From Talinum fruticosum (taxonomy: Eukaryota > Streptophyta > Magnoliopsida > Caryophyllales > Talinaceae), in the NCBI GenBank assembly GCA_021018815.1, contig JAITYX010000008.1:4586001-4650000 (forward strand): a DNA stretch of 64,000 bases, given 5' to 3'. Both the position numbers and the translations under genes were made by a program. Position 1 is the stretch's first letter; every line of letters begins with the position of its first letter. Positions 12,801 to 24,400 of the stretch are shown here, piece after piece. A model generated the notes under the pieces. It was not told the DNA's origin. It saw only the letters and a list, made by a program, of their open reading frames with translations, and searched no databases.

Positions 12801-15604
12801 TTCTCTTTTAATTTTGAGCTACTAAAAGTTTCAACTGCTTGGGCTGGAATAGTGATGTATTGTTTGCTGTTGGTCACTCTTGTTGAATAAGGAGACGGTT
12901 ATTGACTGTATATAGGGGTTTAAAGATGATGAGGGATTTTCTGAACTTGGTGAGACCTTAACATAACAGGACGTGTAATATGGATCCTTCAGTTGTCCCA
13001 AAAGCTGTGATGTAGTCCGAGGAGTACAGGAGATATTGTAGGTTCATTGTAATTCCTATGTGTTACCTAGAACTTGTGAAATTTTGAAAAATTTGAGGGG
13101 AAACATTCGAAGTGATATGTCTCTCTCTATGTTCTACAACCTATGGTATTATTCTTCATGTAATATAAAAAATTATTGTGGAAGAGGGTATTGTTTTAGG
13201 GCGTGTTTTATGCGTGGGACAGAGGAAGTGCTGCTGGTGTGAGCTAATTGGGTAGTTTCGCTTGTTTTTGAGTCTTGAGAGTTCACCTAGTAAAACTGTA
13301 AAAGTGGTTCCTAGCTACTTACATTATTATTTCTAGCTTTTCTTGAAATTTGGTAAAAAAAATGAGAATGAGACCTGTGGAATTATGTTAGGCTACAGAA
13401 AGGGTATCTGCTCGATATTGATCGTCACTGTATTTCTCTTCACCGACATGATATTTCAACTGTCAGCAAATTTTTGAGTAGATGTTTCTAATTCCGACTT
13501 GTCCCAAAGAAAAATTTTGAACTTCGAAATTTGATTCATTACCCTCTTGTGATGATGTCTACTCATATGAAATGCTTGGCTTATAACAAAGAAACTGCTT
13601 GCTCTGTATTGAACTCTGCTTTGGATTCAAAATATAACGTTCTACATGAGCACTTGTTCTTTGTGCTTGCGTCACTCATAAGTTTGTAGAAACAAAAAGA
13701 AATTTAACTCCTTTTTTGGGTTAACAGGTTTCCACCAATGTAGATGGGGTTACCATAACCTCTCCGTGGTTGAAGATGTCGTTGAGAACTACCAAAAGGC
13801 ACAAATTCCCCTTGATGTCATATGGAATGATGATGATCACATGGATGGGCACAAGGACTTCACCCTCAACCCTGTTAATTACTCACGCCCTAAGTTGTTG
13901 GCATTCCTTGATAAGATACATTCTCGAGGCATGAAGTATGTGGTCATCATTGATCCTGGTATTGCTGTTAACACTAGCTATGGTGTTTATGAAAGAGGTC
14001 TTGCTAATGATGTTTTCATTAAGTACGAGGGTAAACCCTACTTAGCTCAAGTCTGGCCTGGGGCTGTTAACTTCCCTGACTACCTCAACCCTAAAACAGT
14101 TGATTGGTGGGTGGATGAAATCCGCCGATTCCATGAACTTGTCCCTGTTGATGGCTTGTGGATTGATATGAATGAAGCCTCAAATTTCTGTAGTGGGCTA
14201 TGCACAATTCCCGAGGGGAAGAAGTGCCCTTCTGGTGTAGGGCCTGGATGGGTTTGTTGCTTGGATTGCAAGAACATCACAAAAACGAGATGGGATGATC
14301 CACCATACAAGATCAATGCTTCAGGAATACATGTACCCATTGGCTATAAAACAATAGCAACCAGTGCAGTTCATTACAACGGGGTTTTGGAATATGATGC
14401 TCACAGTTTATATGGTTTTTCAGAAACAATTGCCACCCATAAAGGCCTTCAAGCCATTGAAGGTAAGCGGCCATTCATATTATCGCGATCTACTTTTGTG
14501 GGGTCTGGCCACTATGGTGCGCACTGGACTGGTGATAACAAGGGAACTTGGAATGATCTAAGGTACACAATTTCTACCATGTTGAATTTTGGTATATTTG
14601 GAGTCCCAATGGTTGGTGCTGATATCTGTGGTTTCTACCCACAACCCACTGAGGAGCTTTGCAACCGTTGGATTGAATTGGGTGCTTTCTACCCATTCTC
14701 TCGAGATCATGCTAATTACTACTCACCTAGGCAAGAGCTTTATGTGTGGGACACAGTGGCTGAATCAGCTCGTAATGCTCTAGGCATGAGGTACAAGCTT
14801 CTTCCCTACCTCTACACATTAAGCTATGAGGCACACACAACAGGGGCCCCCATTGCCAGGCCTCTATTCTTCTCGTTCCCCAACTACACGGAGTGCTATG
14901 GGTTGAGCACCCAGTTCTTGCTCGGGAGTGGTCTGATGGTGTCCCCAGTCCTCGAAGAAGGTGCCACGAGTGTGAAGGCACTCTTCCCTCCCGGTTCTTG
15001 GTACAGTGTGTTCGACATGACACAGGGTGTTGTATCAAAGGCGGGCAAGTATGTTACCCTTGATGCACCCTTGCACGTGGTTAACGTCCACCTATATCAA
15101 AACAACATAATCCCAATGCAACAAGGTGGGATGACCTCCAAAGAAGCTAGGATGACGCCCTATCATCTTGTGGTGACCTTCCCAGCCGGTGCTACTCAGG
15201 GGCAAGCCAAAGGAAACCTCTTTGTCGATGACGATGAGCTTGCAGAAATGAAACTTGGAGGAGGGTCTTCCACCTACATCGACTTCTTTGCTACTGTCAA
15301 TCAGGGTGCAGTGAAGGTTTGGTCTGAAGTTCAGGAGGGCAAGTTTGCATTAGACAAAGGGTGGACCGTTGGGAAGGTGAGTGTAATGGGATTGGGTGGA
15401 CCTGTAAGTGGCATTTCCATGCAAGTTGATGGGCAGGAAGTGACGAGTGCTCCAAACTTGGATACTCGTGCCTCAGAGCACAGGTACATTGAAGAGTCCG
15501 ATATATATGGAGAAATGAAGAGCGTGATGGTGGAGATCAACGGGCTGTCTTTGCCTCTGGGGAAGAATTTCGCAATGTCTTGGAAGATGGGAGTTGGACT
15601 TTGA
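9847..15604 (+). CDS. XYL1: Alpha-xylosidase, GH31 family (XYL1 type)
   Basis: Exons are 9847-10114, 10228-10909 and 13728-15604, with GT-AG introns. The enzyme would remove alpha-xylosyl residues from the non-reducing end of xyloglucan oligosaccharides in the cell wall. A hydrophobic signal peptide covers roughly residues 1-31. The GH31 nucleophile Asp lies in GLWIDMNE (codon 14165-14167) and the acid/base Asp in HWTGDN (codon 14534-14536). The sequence follows Arabidopsis XYL1 closely to its C-terminal SWKMG end. As written, the frame breaks twice, in the C run at 9949-9952 and the T run at 10461-10464. Allowing one base at each, the coding length is 2829 bases, or 942 residues, against about 915 in Arabidopsis. 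Exon 3 (625 codons) is intact and all catalytic residues are present, so I favour an active gene with sequence errors over a pseudogene. Broader GH31 alpha-glucosidase activity cannot be excluded. Confidence 0.93.
9949..9952 (+). other. Apparent -1 frameshift in XYL1-like exon 1 (CCCC)
   Basis: Upstream, the frame gives a good signal peptide starting at 9847. Downstream, the conserved [13 protein letters not shown] segment lies in the next frame, which has no start codon after in-frame stops at 9909 and 9921. The shift equals one missing base, and the C4 run between the two segments is the simplest site. No GT-AG pair long enough for an intron could bridge them. Confidence 0.75.
10461..10464 (+). 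other. Apparent -1 frameshift in XYL1-like exon 2 (TTTT)
   Basis: The conserved frame runs through [14 protein letters not shown] and resumes as [12 protein letters not shown] one frame away. One extra T in this run would join them without a gap. Confidence 0.8.
10910..13727 (+). other. Large second intron of the XYL1-like gene
   Basis: The intron is 2818 bases and interrupts the glycine codon of the conserved FGFHQCRWG segment. It starts GTATGTTCTC and ends TTAACAG. I see no nested gene or clear transposon; small open frames inside are not protein-like. Confidence 0.85.
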
Positions 15605-15960
15605 TGATCATTGGGTCACCATCTACATGTTATTTTGTTAAGGTGATTGGGGACAAGGCCTTTTCTCTGGAAAACACAGAGAGACATGAGCGAGGATAAG
15701 GCAAAAGGCCTGGCCTTTCACATATTCCTTGTTAGGGAGTTCCATTAGTTGAGGAGAATTGTAATTGTGTAAGTGAATTGCTTTGTATTTCTGAAATTGT
15801 ATTGCTTAAAAGGTTGGATATTGAAGGAGAAATCCAACAGGAGAGGTAGTCAATTGTGGATCAGAAGGTTGTGAATTACTTTGGGGTCATCGTTGTTGGA
15901 CTTGGACAAGGATCACACAAAAGTATTCTAATAAAATAACAGTCCCCATCAGTTTCGTAT
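15605..15960 (+). terminator. 3' UTR and possible polyadenylation signal of the XYL1-like gene
   Basis: After the TGA stop there is a T/G-rich trailer. AATAAA at 15930-15935 is the best poly(A) signal candidate. Plant signals are loose, so the exact end is unknown. Confidence 0.4.
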
Positions 15961-16534
15961 ATTTCTATTTGGTTTCTTCCCATTTCATTTTAGGGTTCAT
16001 GAAGAAAGATGCTTCTTCCAGAAACAAAAGGGAAGAATGTTTCGCGAATACTGTACCCCGATTATTTAATTATCAACATGCTAAAATTACTTTATTGATA
16101 TTTTACATTTTATATTATTGAATAAGTAATACATTTAAAGAACTAAATGGTGTTGAAACGAATCAAACATTGTAATATTTATAGAATTATTAAATAATTA
16201 TCATAGTTCTTAATATCGAAAATAAAAAAAAATTGAAAACAAACGAAGTGGGTAATGCAGTAGAAGGAACCCTCAATATTAGGGAAAGTAGCTTTCATTG
16301 GATGCATATCCACATTCCAATCATAAACATGGAGATTTTTGTGTTTGATCCATGAAGCCCTTTTTATGGGAATGGCCAATCATAATCATGTTTTGGTTTC
16401 ATCTAATCATCTCTCCGTCCTTCACTTTCATTAATTAAACCAATTAAATTAAAAACGTTTTTGGTGAAGAATTTTATACACGGCCATGGACCCCACAGCA
16501 CCAACAGCTGTATCGCACTTGTCTCAACAGTATG

Positions 16535-17080
16535 ACACGTGGCATGATCTCCTTCGCTAGTATCCCTGTAAAGCTGGCCCTCTCAACGCCCCATGGCTCT
16601 CCACGTCAGCGCCCTTGGCGGGAAACTGAAGCGAACTTCCCGCCACCTCTCTCTCTCCTCCCTCATCTCTCCACTTATCTCCCATTTCCGTAACCCACTT
16701 GCCCTCTCCCCATTCTCTCTCCTCACTCCGACTTTTCTGAGTAAAGGATACATCATACATGCATGCATGACCAATGATGGCACAACATCCATCCATGTCG
16801 CCAAACATCATCATGCATCATCAACATCATTGATGATCATCAGCAGGATGTACTGACAACAGTCACCACGGTCACGTGACCCAGCATGGGATGTGGCCTG
16901 CCCTTTTTCTTTTTAAAAAACAAAAAAAACCTGAAAAAATAGATGAATACATACATACAGGCAGCAAAATACGGGGGGACAGTGCTTTACATAATTTTTT
17001 AATGCACACGTAATAAGATCTAAGCCGTTGATGAAGAAAATCCTAGGATCCTATGTTATACGTACAAACATGTCACGTGA
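16535..17080. promoter_or_regulatory. Cluster of ACGT-core / G-box motifs
   Basis: Four ACGT-core motifs lie within about 550 bases: ACACGTGGC at 16535, CCACGTCAG at 16601, the perfect palindrome GTCACGTGAC at 16871-16880 and TGTCACGTGA at 17071. bZIP and bHLH factors bind such sites. The target gene is unclear: the cluster is about 1 kb past XYL1 and about 3 kb before ERF-A. Confidence 0.4.
16617..16644. promoter_or_regulatory. Inverted pair of E2F-like sites
   Basis: GGCGGGAA (16617-16624) and TTCCCGCC (16637-16644) form perfect 8-bp inverted arms with a 12-base spacer. Each arm matches the E2F/DP core. No cell-cycle gene lies next to it, so the role is open. Confidence 0.4.
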
Positions 17081-19180
17081 TACGCCTACTATTCATTAAG
17101 ATCTTTATCTTTACAATATAATATTGCATGTACGTGTACACATACTTTAATTAATTTAGCCAATAAATGATAATATAAAGCAAACTTGATTTTATTACAA
17201 TTTTTTTATATAATCCACCACAATGAGGCGTATTGTATATGTATTGGGATATGCTGAAAAAGGATAATAGAATATATTATATATCAGTTATGCAATTATA
17301 AATTATATTTTATAATTAAACGAGTTGTTCACTTAATTGACATTCTAATTCATAATTATAAGTATTTAAAATATGATAATCCGATAATTCTTTACAAGAG
17401 GCATGAAATGGAGCCCTATCCTTCTCAAATATTAATCAAATTAAAATTTTTATAGAAGTGATTATAATCACTAACAGTTTATAAAAATTAATTATTAACT
17501 TATAATATGTAACAATTATAACAACTCGTTTTAAACAGACCCTTAGAAAATGCTGCTATCTCTTCTTGTGTTTCCACTCCAAAGCTCTGTGAGGTGGTTC
17601 ATCACTGTACTTAAAAGGATAATCTTTTCAATTAGCATTGTAAAAAAAATGATTTGTATATTAAAATATCACAAAACCAAAAGTTCTTTGAAAATTATAC
17701 TAAATTAAGTCTGAATAAATAAATTTTAACAATTAAATATCTTGTTAAAAGAATTTTTTACAAGATTTTTATAAGATTTTTACTGATAATAATTAAAAAA
17801 AACCTTCACTTGATTGAAAATGAAAAGAGAAGGGTAATCTTTACAAATTACATCATAGGATAATCTAATTCTTCTCGTTAAATATTTAGTTTCTTTTTAA
17901 ACCGAGCCAACCGATCCAATAATTTTCAAAATTAATATTCTTTAGAGAAATATATTTACCAGGGGTAAAATCAAGAAAGAAATATTGTATCGATTTGGGA
18001 TATCATAAAAATCACAATTGATAACAAAAATCTTCCTCAAGTAGAATGTGGGCGAGATCAATTGTCTTTGAAGTTCACGTGCATTATTTATCCAGAAATA
18101 TTTTCCTACATAACATAATACTCCTTTATAATATATTTAAGCTCATTTTGGGAAAATTTATTACAAAATGCACAACTTACTAAAAATAGTTGTGTTTGAT
18201 ACCATAATAGTTTGATTTTTAGAGGTTTTCATGAAACTAATTTTTTGTTTAAAATTAGTACTAAAAATATCGACTTTAAAGAATTTATTAATTTTTATTG
18301 TTTTAAATTTTGCTAAAACTCAAATGAAACCGTAATCACATTAAATGTGTTTCCCTCGCATAGACCATTTGGAAGAGATGTGATGTATTAGTGTTTGAAA
18401 TTGAAATTCATGAGTCCATTTGTGGTGAGTGGAATTTAGGAATAAATTTAATTTGGACGGTTCTACTCCGCCTAATCAACAATCTCATATGAGTTTTAAG
18501 TCTACATTTTTTATCAGACAGGGTCGAATCACCATGAGGATACATCAACATTAACTTTAATGTATGTAATTCTTCTTCTTTAGTAACATGAAATTTTTAT
18601 CATTAGAAGTTTATATATTTGTTTTCTTTAAATTGGATCTTCGAGTCTCGAAGTAGCCTTAATTTTCGTAGTTGAAGCAACAATCAATAATACAAAATAG
18701 TATACATGTAATCATTCAAGCTCGTGATAATTAAATACTCATCGACACTTTTTCTTATATTTCTCTAATTCCACCTCAGTGTATATAAATGGTTACTTTA
18801 CCAAAATTTTTTAATATTTCTCTGATTTTTTATTAAATTTTTTTATTTTTTATTAAATTTAGAAGTAATTTAATCTTTTAATTTCAATTTTGCGTTTCTT
18901 TATTAATTTTTTATATAGCGAAGACAACCAATATTGCAAATTGGAGAAAATATCTATTTAAAAAAATCATAAAAGAGAAATAAAAGCAATAAATAGTCAT
19001 TTAAGAGAGTGTACTGGAGAGTAGACGTTGCAGAAGAGGGGAAAACCGCAGGTCAATACGGCGTTCCACAATTATTATCCCCATTCCATGCTAACAGCGC
19101 GTGTACAACCGCCCCTTCACTTTCTCCCTTCGGCCCCAAGCACCCGCTGTTCATTGCATCGTACAGCACGCGCACCTCTT

Positions 19181-19190
19181 TCACGTGACT
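19181..19190. promoter_or_regulatory. G-box upstream of ERF-A
   Basis: TCACGTGACT contains the CACGTG core in a GC-rich patch about 1.3 kb before the ERF-A start codon, close to the probable start of its long leader. Confidence 0.4.
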
Positions 19191-19440
19191 GGTCAAGAGA
19201 GAGGAGTGAAAGAGGGGAAAAAGGGATGATATGCATGTCATGGAAGGATGGATGGTCATGCATCATTCACCATACCATTCATTTCCAGCTAATTCATTTT
19301 ATAATGTTTTTATTTTTTATTAAAAAATAAGTAAAGTTGGGGGCTGAGAAAAAATATATATTTTGCACTGTAATTACTCCTCTATTTATTCAACTTGCCC
19401 ACCTCACTTTAATGCGTCTTGACCGCTTGGGCAAAAGAGA

Positions 19441-19493
19441 AGGGGCGAGAGGAGAGAGGGAGGGAGAGGGAGAGAGAGAGAGAGAGAGAGAAA
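19441..19493 (+). repeat. GA-rich repeat before or within the ERF-A leader
   Basis: An imperfect GA tract ending in about 11 GA dinucleotides. GA/CT tracts are common in 5' leaders of plant regulatory genes and can bind BASIC PENTACYSTEINE proteins. Confidence 0.8.
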
Positions 19494-20494
19494 GGGACGT
19501 GAAAGCAGAGCAGAGACCAAACGGCAGCAGAGTTTTTAAGAGAGAGAGAGAAAGACAGAGTACACAGAGACACAGAGGAGGTGGGTGTTATTTTTTAATA
19601 AAATTTTAATTTCAGAGCGAGGTTTCCAATGTTTTCTTCACTAGATTCGATGAATTTCCATTGAAATTTGTATCTGTTCAATCGCTGTAATCGTGCTGCC
19701 AATCTCCATTTTTATGTCACTTTCTTTCCCTCTGTCGAGTTTTTACTGTGTGTTTCCGCTGATCTTTGTCACGTTATATCCATAGATTCGTAGCCATAGA
19801 TTTCTAATCTAATACATCCTCTAGTGTTTTATTTTTCTCTATATATTTCTCGCTGGGTTGCTAAACGTTTTCCTCTTTCTCTCTCTTTCTCCTCCAGTGG
19901 TGTTTCTGTAACGGAACTAGCTGTGGGGTTTAAGGTCTTAGGGCAGAGATTGAGCGGATTTATGTCGGAAAAGTCTGATTTGGTAGTGATTGGGGCTCCT
20001 TCTTTGAAGCTCTGGCAATTTTACCACTCTCTCCTGTGCTTTGCTCAACTCTGCTGTCTCTCTCAGCAGAGCCCCAATCTCAGTTTTCCGCCCGCCTCCA
20101 TGCGTTTGAGGCCAAAGAGGTATGTGGGTTTTCCTTATCTCAGCTTTAATTTCATTACCCATGTTTTATTTTTTGCAATTTTTCTGGGTTTATTTAAATT
20201 TTGATTTCTGGGTTTAAAGTTAGGGTTTTTGATTGTGATTTTTCTGGGTTTATTTTTGTTGTATGTTTCAGGACTTGTTCCGGAGTAGAGTGTTTTGGGG
20301 GTTTTCACATAAAGAGATTTATAGCCCTTTTCCTCTTCTTGAGAGAGACACTCACTTGATACTACCTCTCAACACTCTCAAAATTTTGCCTTAAATTTTT
20401 TTTCCTGTTCATCCTTTTTCTTCGAGCGGAAAGTTTTCTGGGTTCTCAGGGTTTTTGGTTTATTTTCAACGACATATTCAAAGCACAACCGAAA
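19494..20494 (+). promoter_or_regulatory. Probable long 5' leader of ERF-A with an intron
   Basis: The 1-kb stretch before the ERF-A start is CT-rich and leader-like. A candidate leader intron runs 20120-20271 (donor AGAG/GTATGTGG, acceptor TTTCAG). An upstream open frame starts at 19824 and contains several in-frame ATGs. If spliced as proposed, it ends near 20360, before the main start codon. Its peptide is not recognised and may be a uORF that dampens translation, or chance. Confidence 0.4.
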
Positions 20495-21459
20495 ATGCCG
20501 GAACCCGAGGATCCAATGTTGACCCAGAACTCTTTCTTCACCAAATCCAATTTTGTGGGAACCAAAACAATCAGAAAAATCAGAGTGATTTGTTATGATC
20601 CTGATTTAACCGAATCTTCCTCCGACGATGAGGAAGAGAGAGACTGTAGGAGAAGGATATCATCCTTGTCGAACCAAAAAAGAGAATTATTCAGGAGATT
20701 AATCTGCCCTTATCACCAAATGCCAGCAGCAACCCTCACCAAGTTGCTGAGACCGAGAGTTCTTGCCAAGACAGCAACAATGGTGGCAAGAAGAAGAGGG
20801 TTTTGGATAAACCCTCTCCAAGGAAACCCTCCGCCTCGAAGTACCGGGGTGTTAGACAGAGGAAATGGGGCAAATGGGCAGCAGAGATTCGAGACCCGAT
20901 TCGTGGGGTTCGGGTTTGGCTCGGAACTTATAATACTGCCGAGGAAGCTTCCATGGCTTATGAGCATAAGAAGCTTGAGTTTCAAGCCCTTGTGGCTGCT
21001 GAAAAGAGCCAGAATGCCTCCTGCTCTGCTGTAGCCTCACAGTCAGCCTTACAGTCTGAAAACCCAGCCGTTTCTGAGGATTCTGGGAGTGTTTTATCCC
21101 AAAACTCGCCAGCCTCTGTGCTTGAGATTGACACTTCTGTTTCTAATGAGAAGAACCAAGTGAATGAATCCATTAATGGTAAAGATGCGGAGGTGATGCC
21201 AGTTTTGAGCTCGATTGAGGAGGCATTCCAACCAGGTGAAGTCGGTCCAGGCCTTGACTTGCAAATGGAGCTTGATTGCTCGATGGTTATCAATGATTTC
21301 GGTGAGATGTTTGATGATTTAATTGGGTTCGATGATCTCCAAGTTTGTGGATTTGACACCGAGGAGCCTGGTGATCTTCCTGATTTCGACTTTGACTTGG
21401 GAAACGACGAGTTTGCCTGGACCGAAGAACCCCATAATGTCGCAACATGCTGCCCGTGA
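20495..21459 (+). CDS. AP2/ERF transcription factor, CRF10/ERF118 type (ERF-A)
   Basis: Nuclear DNA-binding regulator of ERF group VI / VI-L. The N-terminus starts MPEPE and carries the CRF-type motif [20 protein letters not shown] near residues 28-47. A complete AP2/ERF domain begins at base 20839 ([19 protein letters not shown], then [15 protein letters not shown]). A Ser-rich linker and an acidic, Asp/Glu/Phe-rich C-terminal tail resemble an activation domain. The gene has one coding exon. The frame is broken in an A6 run at 20676-20681. With one more A, the linker reads on into the AP2 domain and the protein is 321 residues. Its position next to an XYL1-type gene matches CRF10 beside XYL1 in Arabidopsis. 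AP2 identity is certain; the orthology is an inference. Confidence 0.9.
20676..20681 (+). other. Apparent -1 frameshift in ERF-A (AAAAAA)
   Basis: The frame carrying the CRF motif runs into a Lys-rich stretch here. The frame carrying [11 protein letters not shown], a linker common in this family, and then the AP2 domain is displaced by one base. A seventh A would restore continuity. Confidence 0.75.
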
Positions 21460-24400
21460 GAGTTTTGTAGCTAGTAGTAATACATAGAGTACTATCAGTA
21501 ATTATATCTGCTAAAGTATGAGGTTTGAACACTAATCTCGGGGCCTTCAAACTGTGCCCTTGAGATGGTTTCTGTGAGTGAGCTTTTGTTTTAGTTAGGG
21601 AGAGAGAATGTGTCATGAGAGAGATGTTTGGAGGAATGAGCTTTTGCTTTGAAGGGATAGAGAGTTGAGTGGGTTTTCCTTTGCTGTTGAGCAGTCCACT
21701 GGCTCCTCTACCGCCCTATGCTCATTTCCATCCAAAAATCTCTGTTTTTGCCTATCTATGATGCAGACTATGTTAAGCTTCAAAGACTTACAATTTGATA
21801 TCAAATGGCTATCCCTTGTCTTAACCCCTATAATCTGCATAGCACTGCCTAATTTGGTCCTTGTCCAGCTACTTGTGATATGCTTTCAAAATTTTTCTAA
21901 AACTCGACCAGATTTCAATATTGGCATTTTTAGATAAAGTTGTATAAATCTGAATCTCTAAAGTTGTGTTTTGATTGAATGCATAATTAATGGTCGTGGA
22001 GCACTTGTTGAATTTCTCACTTTCCAGTGGCATATTTGATTGTGATTCTGAATTCGAATATCATTCTTGTTGTGGATTGAGAATCTGGACAAGGGGAATG
22101 GGATTTCACTGTTTTTGCTTTATTCTGAAGTCTTTTCGAAGGGATTTTATAGGTGGGATTGAAAGCAACTATATTCCTACTGTGTGTTATTCTCCTGAAG
22201 CAGAAGCCTTTATTTCTTGGCTCTTCCATTTCGTTTTGGGATAAGAACACCATGTTTCTTGCATAATTGGCATTACACGGGCTGTGTGAAGTCACTATGT
22301 CATGTGGAACAATTTTATCGCTATTATATTTTGAGTAGGCTAAGCTCCGCTAAAATGTAGGCTTTTGTTTTTGGGTTTTAACCCGGTTAGCGTGAGTTAC
22401 GTTTGCCAAATTCTACCTTGATTCATGGAGGGGAAGAAGTGATCCAGAACTAAACTCATCCAACAATCATAGCTTAATTGGTACAAGGGTGAATTTTGAT
22501 ACTTTCTGTCAAAATTTAAGTTTTGGTGGTCACAATTTTCTTGGTGAAAGTCATAACATTTGACAGTTTTTATGAATCAGAAGAGAGTTAGATTTCCGAT
22601 GACGTCTCTTCTACTGCCCGTAAGTCTACTAGGCGTACATTTTATAAAAGGGGTCCATTGTTCTATAAATATTCTCTCTTCTATTTGTTGTTGTATCATG
22701 TTTGTATTGTATAAATATGTCTATAAATTTTGTACATAACCATGGTTCTTTTATCATATACTTGCATATAGTTATATGACCATGCTTTTATAAAGAGCAG
22801 ATCAATATAATAGGAAAGTGTAATCGAACTTGAAATCTAATACATTTAAGACTTTAATCTTAATCACTAAATTAGAACCTCATTGGTAGCGTGATATAAC
22901 TTTTATTCAACGTTAAATTAATTTTCTTATTCTTTGACTTGATAGGCAAAACGGTTGCCAGAAAGTGTCCATTTACCATCTTATATATTTTTTTCTTTCG
23001 TGTTTAATTTTAGTTTATTGAGCTAATGAAGTATAAAACTATGAGAGTGGTTGATGACTTGCCTATCGGGGTACTATGGTAGTTTGTTACTCCTGTTTGG
23101 GAAAAAAAAAATAGTGAATTTAATATTGAGTCATCAAGTATAATGGTATAGTCAAAATTTCATTTCATTTTGAAGGTGTCTACATGAATTTTGTTTATTA
23201 GGCTAAGATAACACTAAAAATTAAGCATGTTATGCATTATATGGTCACATTAATATAATTGAAGCTAACATACATTCACCGAGTTTACGGTAAAAAGATG
23301 TTCCTTTTGGTCTGACTTAAAATAGCCATAATATGTTTTTTCTTGTAAGCACAAATAGAGAATTAAGCCAAGGGTACATGCAAAGCAAAAAAACAAAGGA
23401 AAAGGAAAGATAGTTACATAATAATGTTGAAGAAAGGGAGGGAAAAAGTTGTGCGAAAGTGGGTGTACTAAATACTCCTTTGTTTTGAGTATTTGTCATT
23501 TTAAGATTATAAGAAAATATTAAAAAACATAAAAAATATGATAAAATTTGTGTTAAAAAATTAAATTATTTTAAGATTTTTATTAAAAATGAAAAAAATA
23601 TTGATAAAAAAAAGGAGAAAAAAATAATTAATGAGAATAAAAATTAATAAATTAGTCATTGATAAATTATTAAAATTATAAAATAATAAATATTCGTTAA
23701 AATAATATATACGGTAAAAGGGAAGGATTAATAATTGATGTAGTATGTGATGCATGGTTGCAATTTGGAGTAGTTGCCAAGCAAAGGTGTATTCCAATCC
23801 AAGTCCAAATTCATATTTGGCTCTCTTAAATTCAAACACCTGTCATCTTAATTAATTTAAAGTGTATGTATGTCTAAAACATAAAAATCCATGCTTTCCT
23901 TTTAGTTAGGTGAAGAACTTTCATGTGCCTTTCCTTCCTTTTCCTATAAAATTTTGAGGGAGCTTAATTCCAAATAATTCTTAGCTTTGATATTAGAGCA
24001 CTCCCTAACTTTTTTTAAAAATTTTTAATTCTCATTTTTCGGACCTTCTAGTAAGACATCAGTGTCTTAATGATGTGTTACATTATTGGAATAATGCTTA
24101 AAATTATTAGTTAATCATGTGCATATTTGATATGGTGGCGCTTTTTTTTTTTTTTTTAATTGTTGTAAAGTTATATGATGCGTTATGGGATGCGTAACAA
24201 TCAAAATCAATTTATATGTTTTTTTATTCTTTAAAGAGCAACGTAAATTACTAACCAACCACTCCTTGCCAATGCTAATGTCGCTAACTGTTAAAAACGT
24301 CGACTTTAACGGCTAAAACTTACACGTAACCAAACAGGAAATGTGTATCTAAATTTGATATACCAATTGCACTGAATGGCACAAAATGCATACAATATGG

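Larger units (their letters stand above)
15961..19440. other. Intergenic DNA with regulatory-looking islands
   Basis: Mostly AT-rich, with two GC-richer islands at about 16480-16900 and 19040-19260. The islands hold ACGT-core and E2F-like motifs, listed separately. Open frames in them are short, overlap on both strands and resemble no known protein. Confidence 0.6.
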
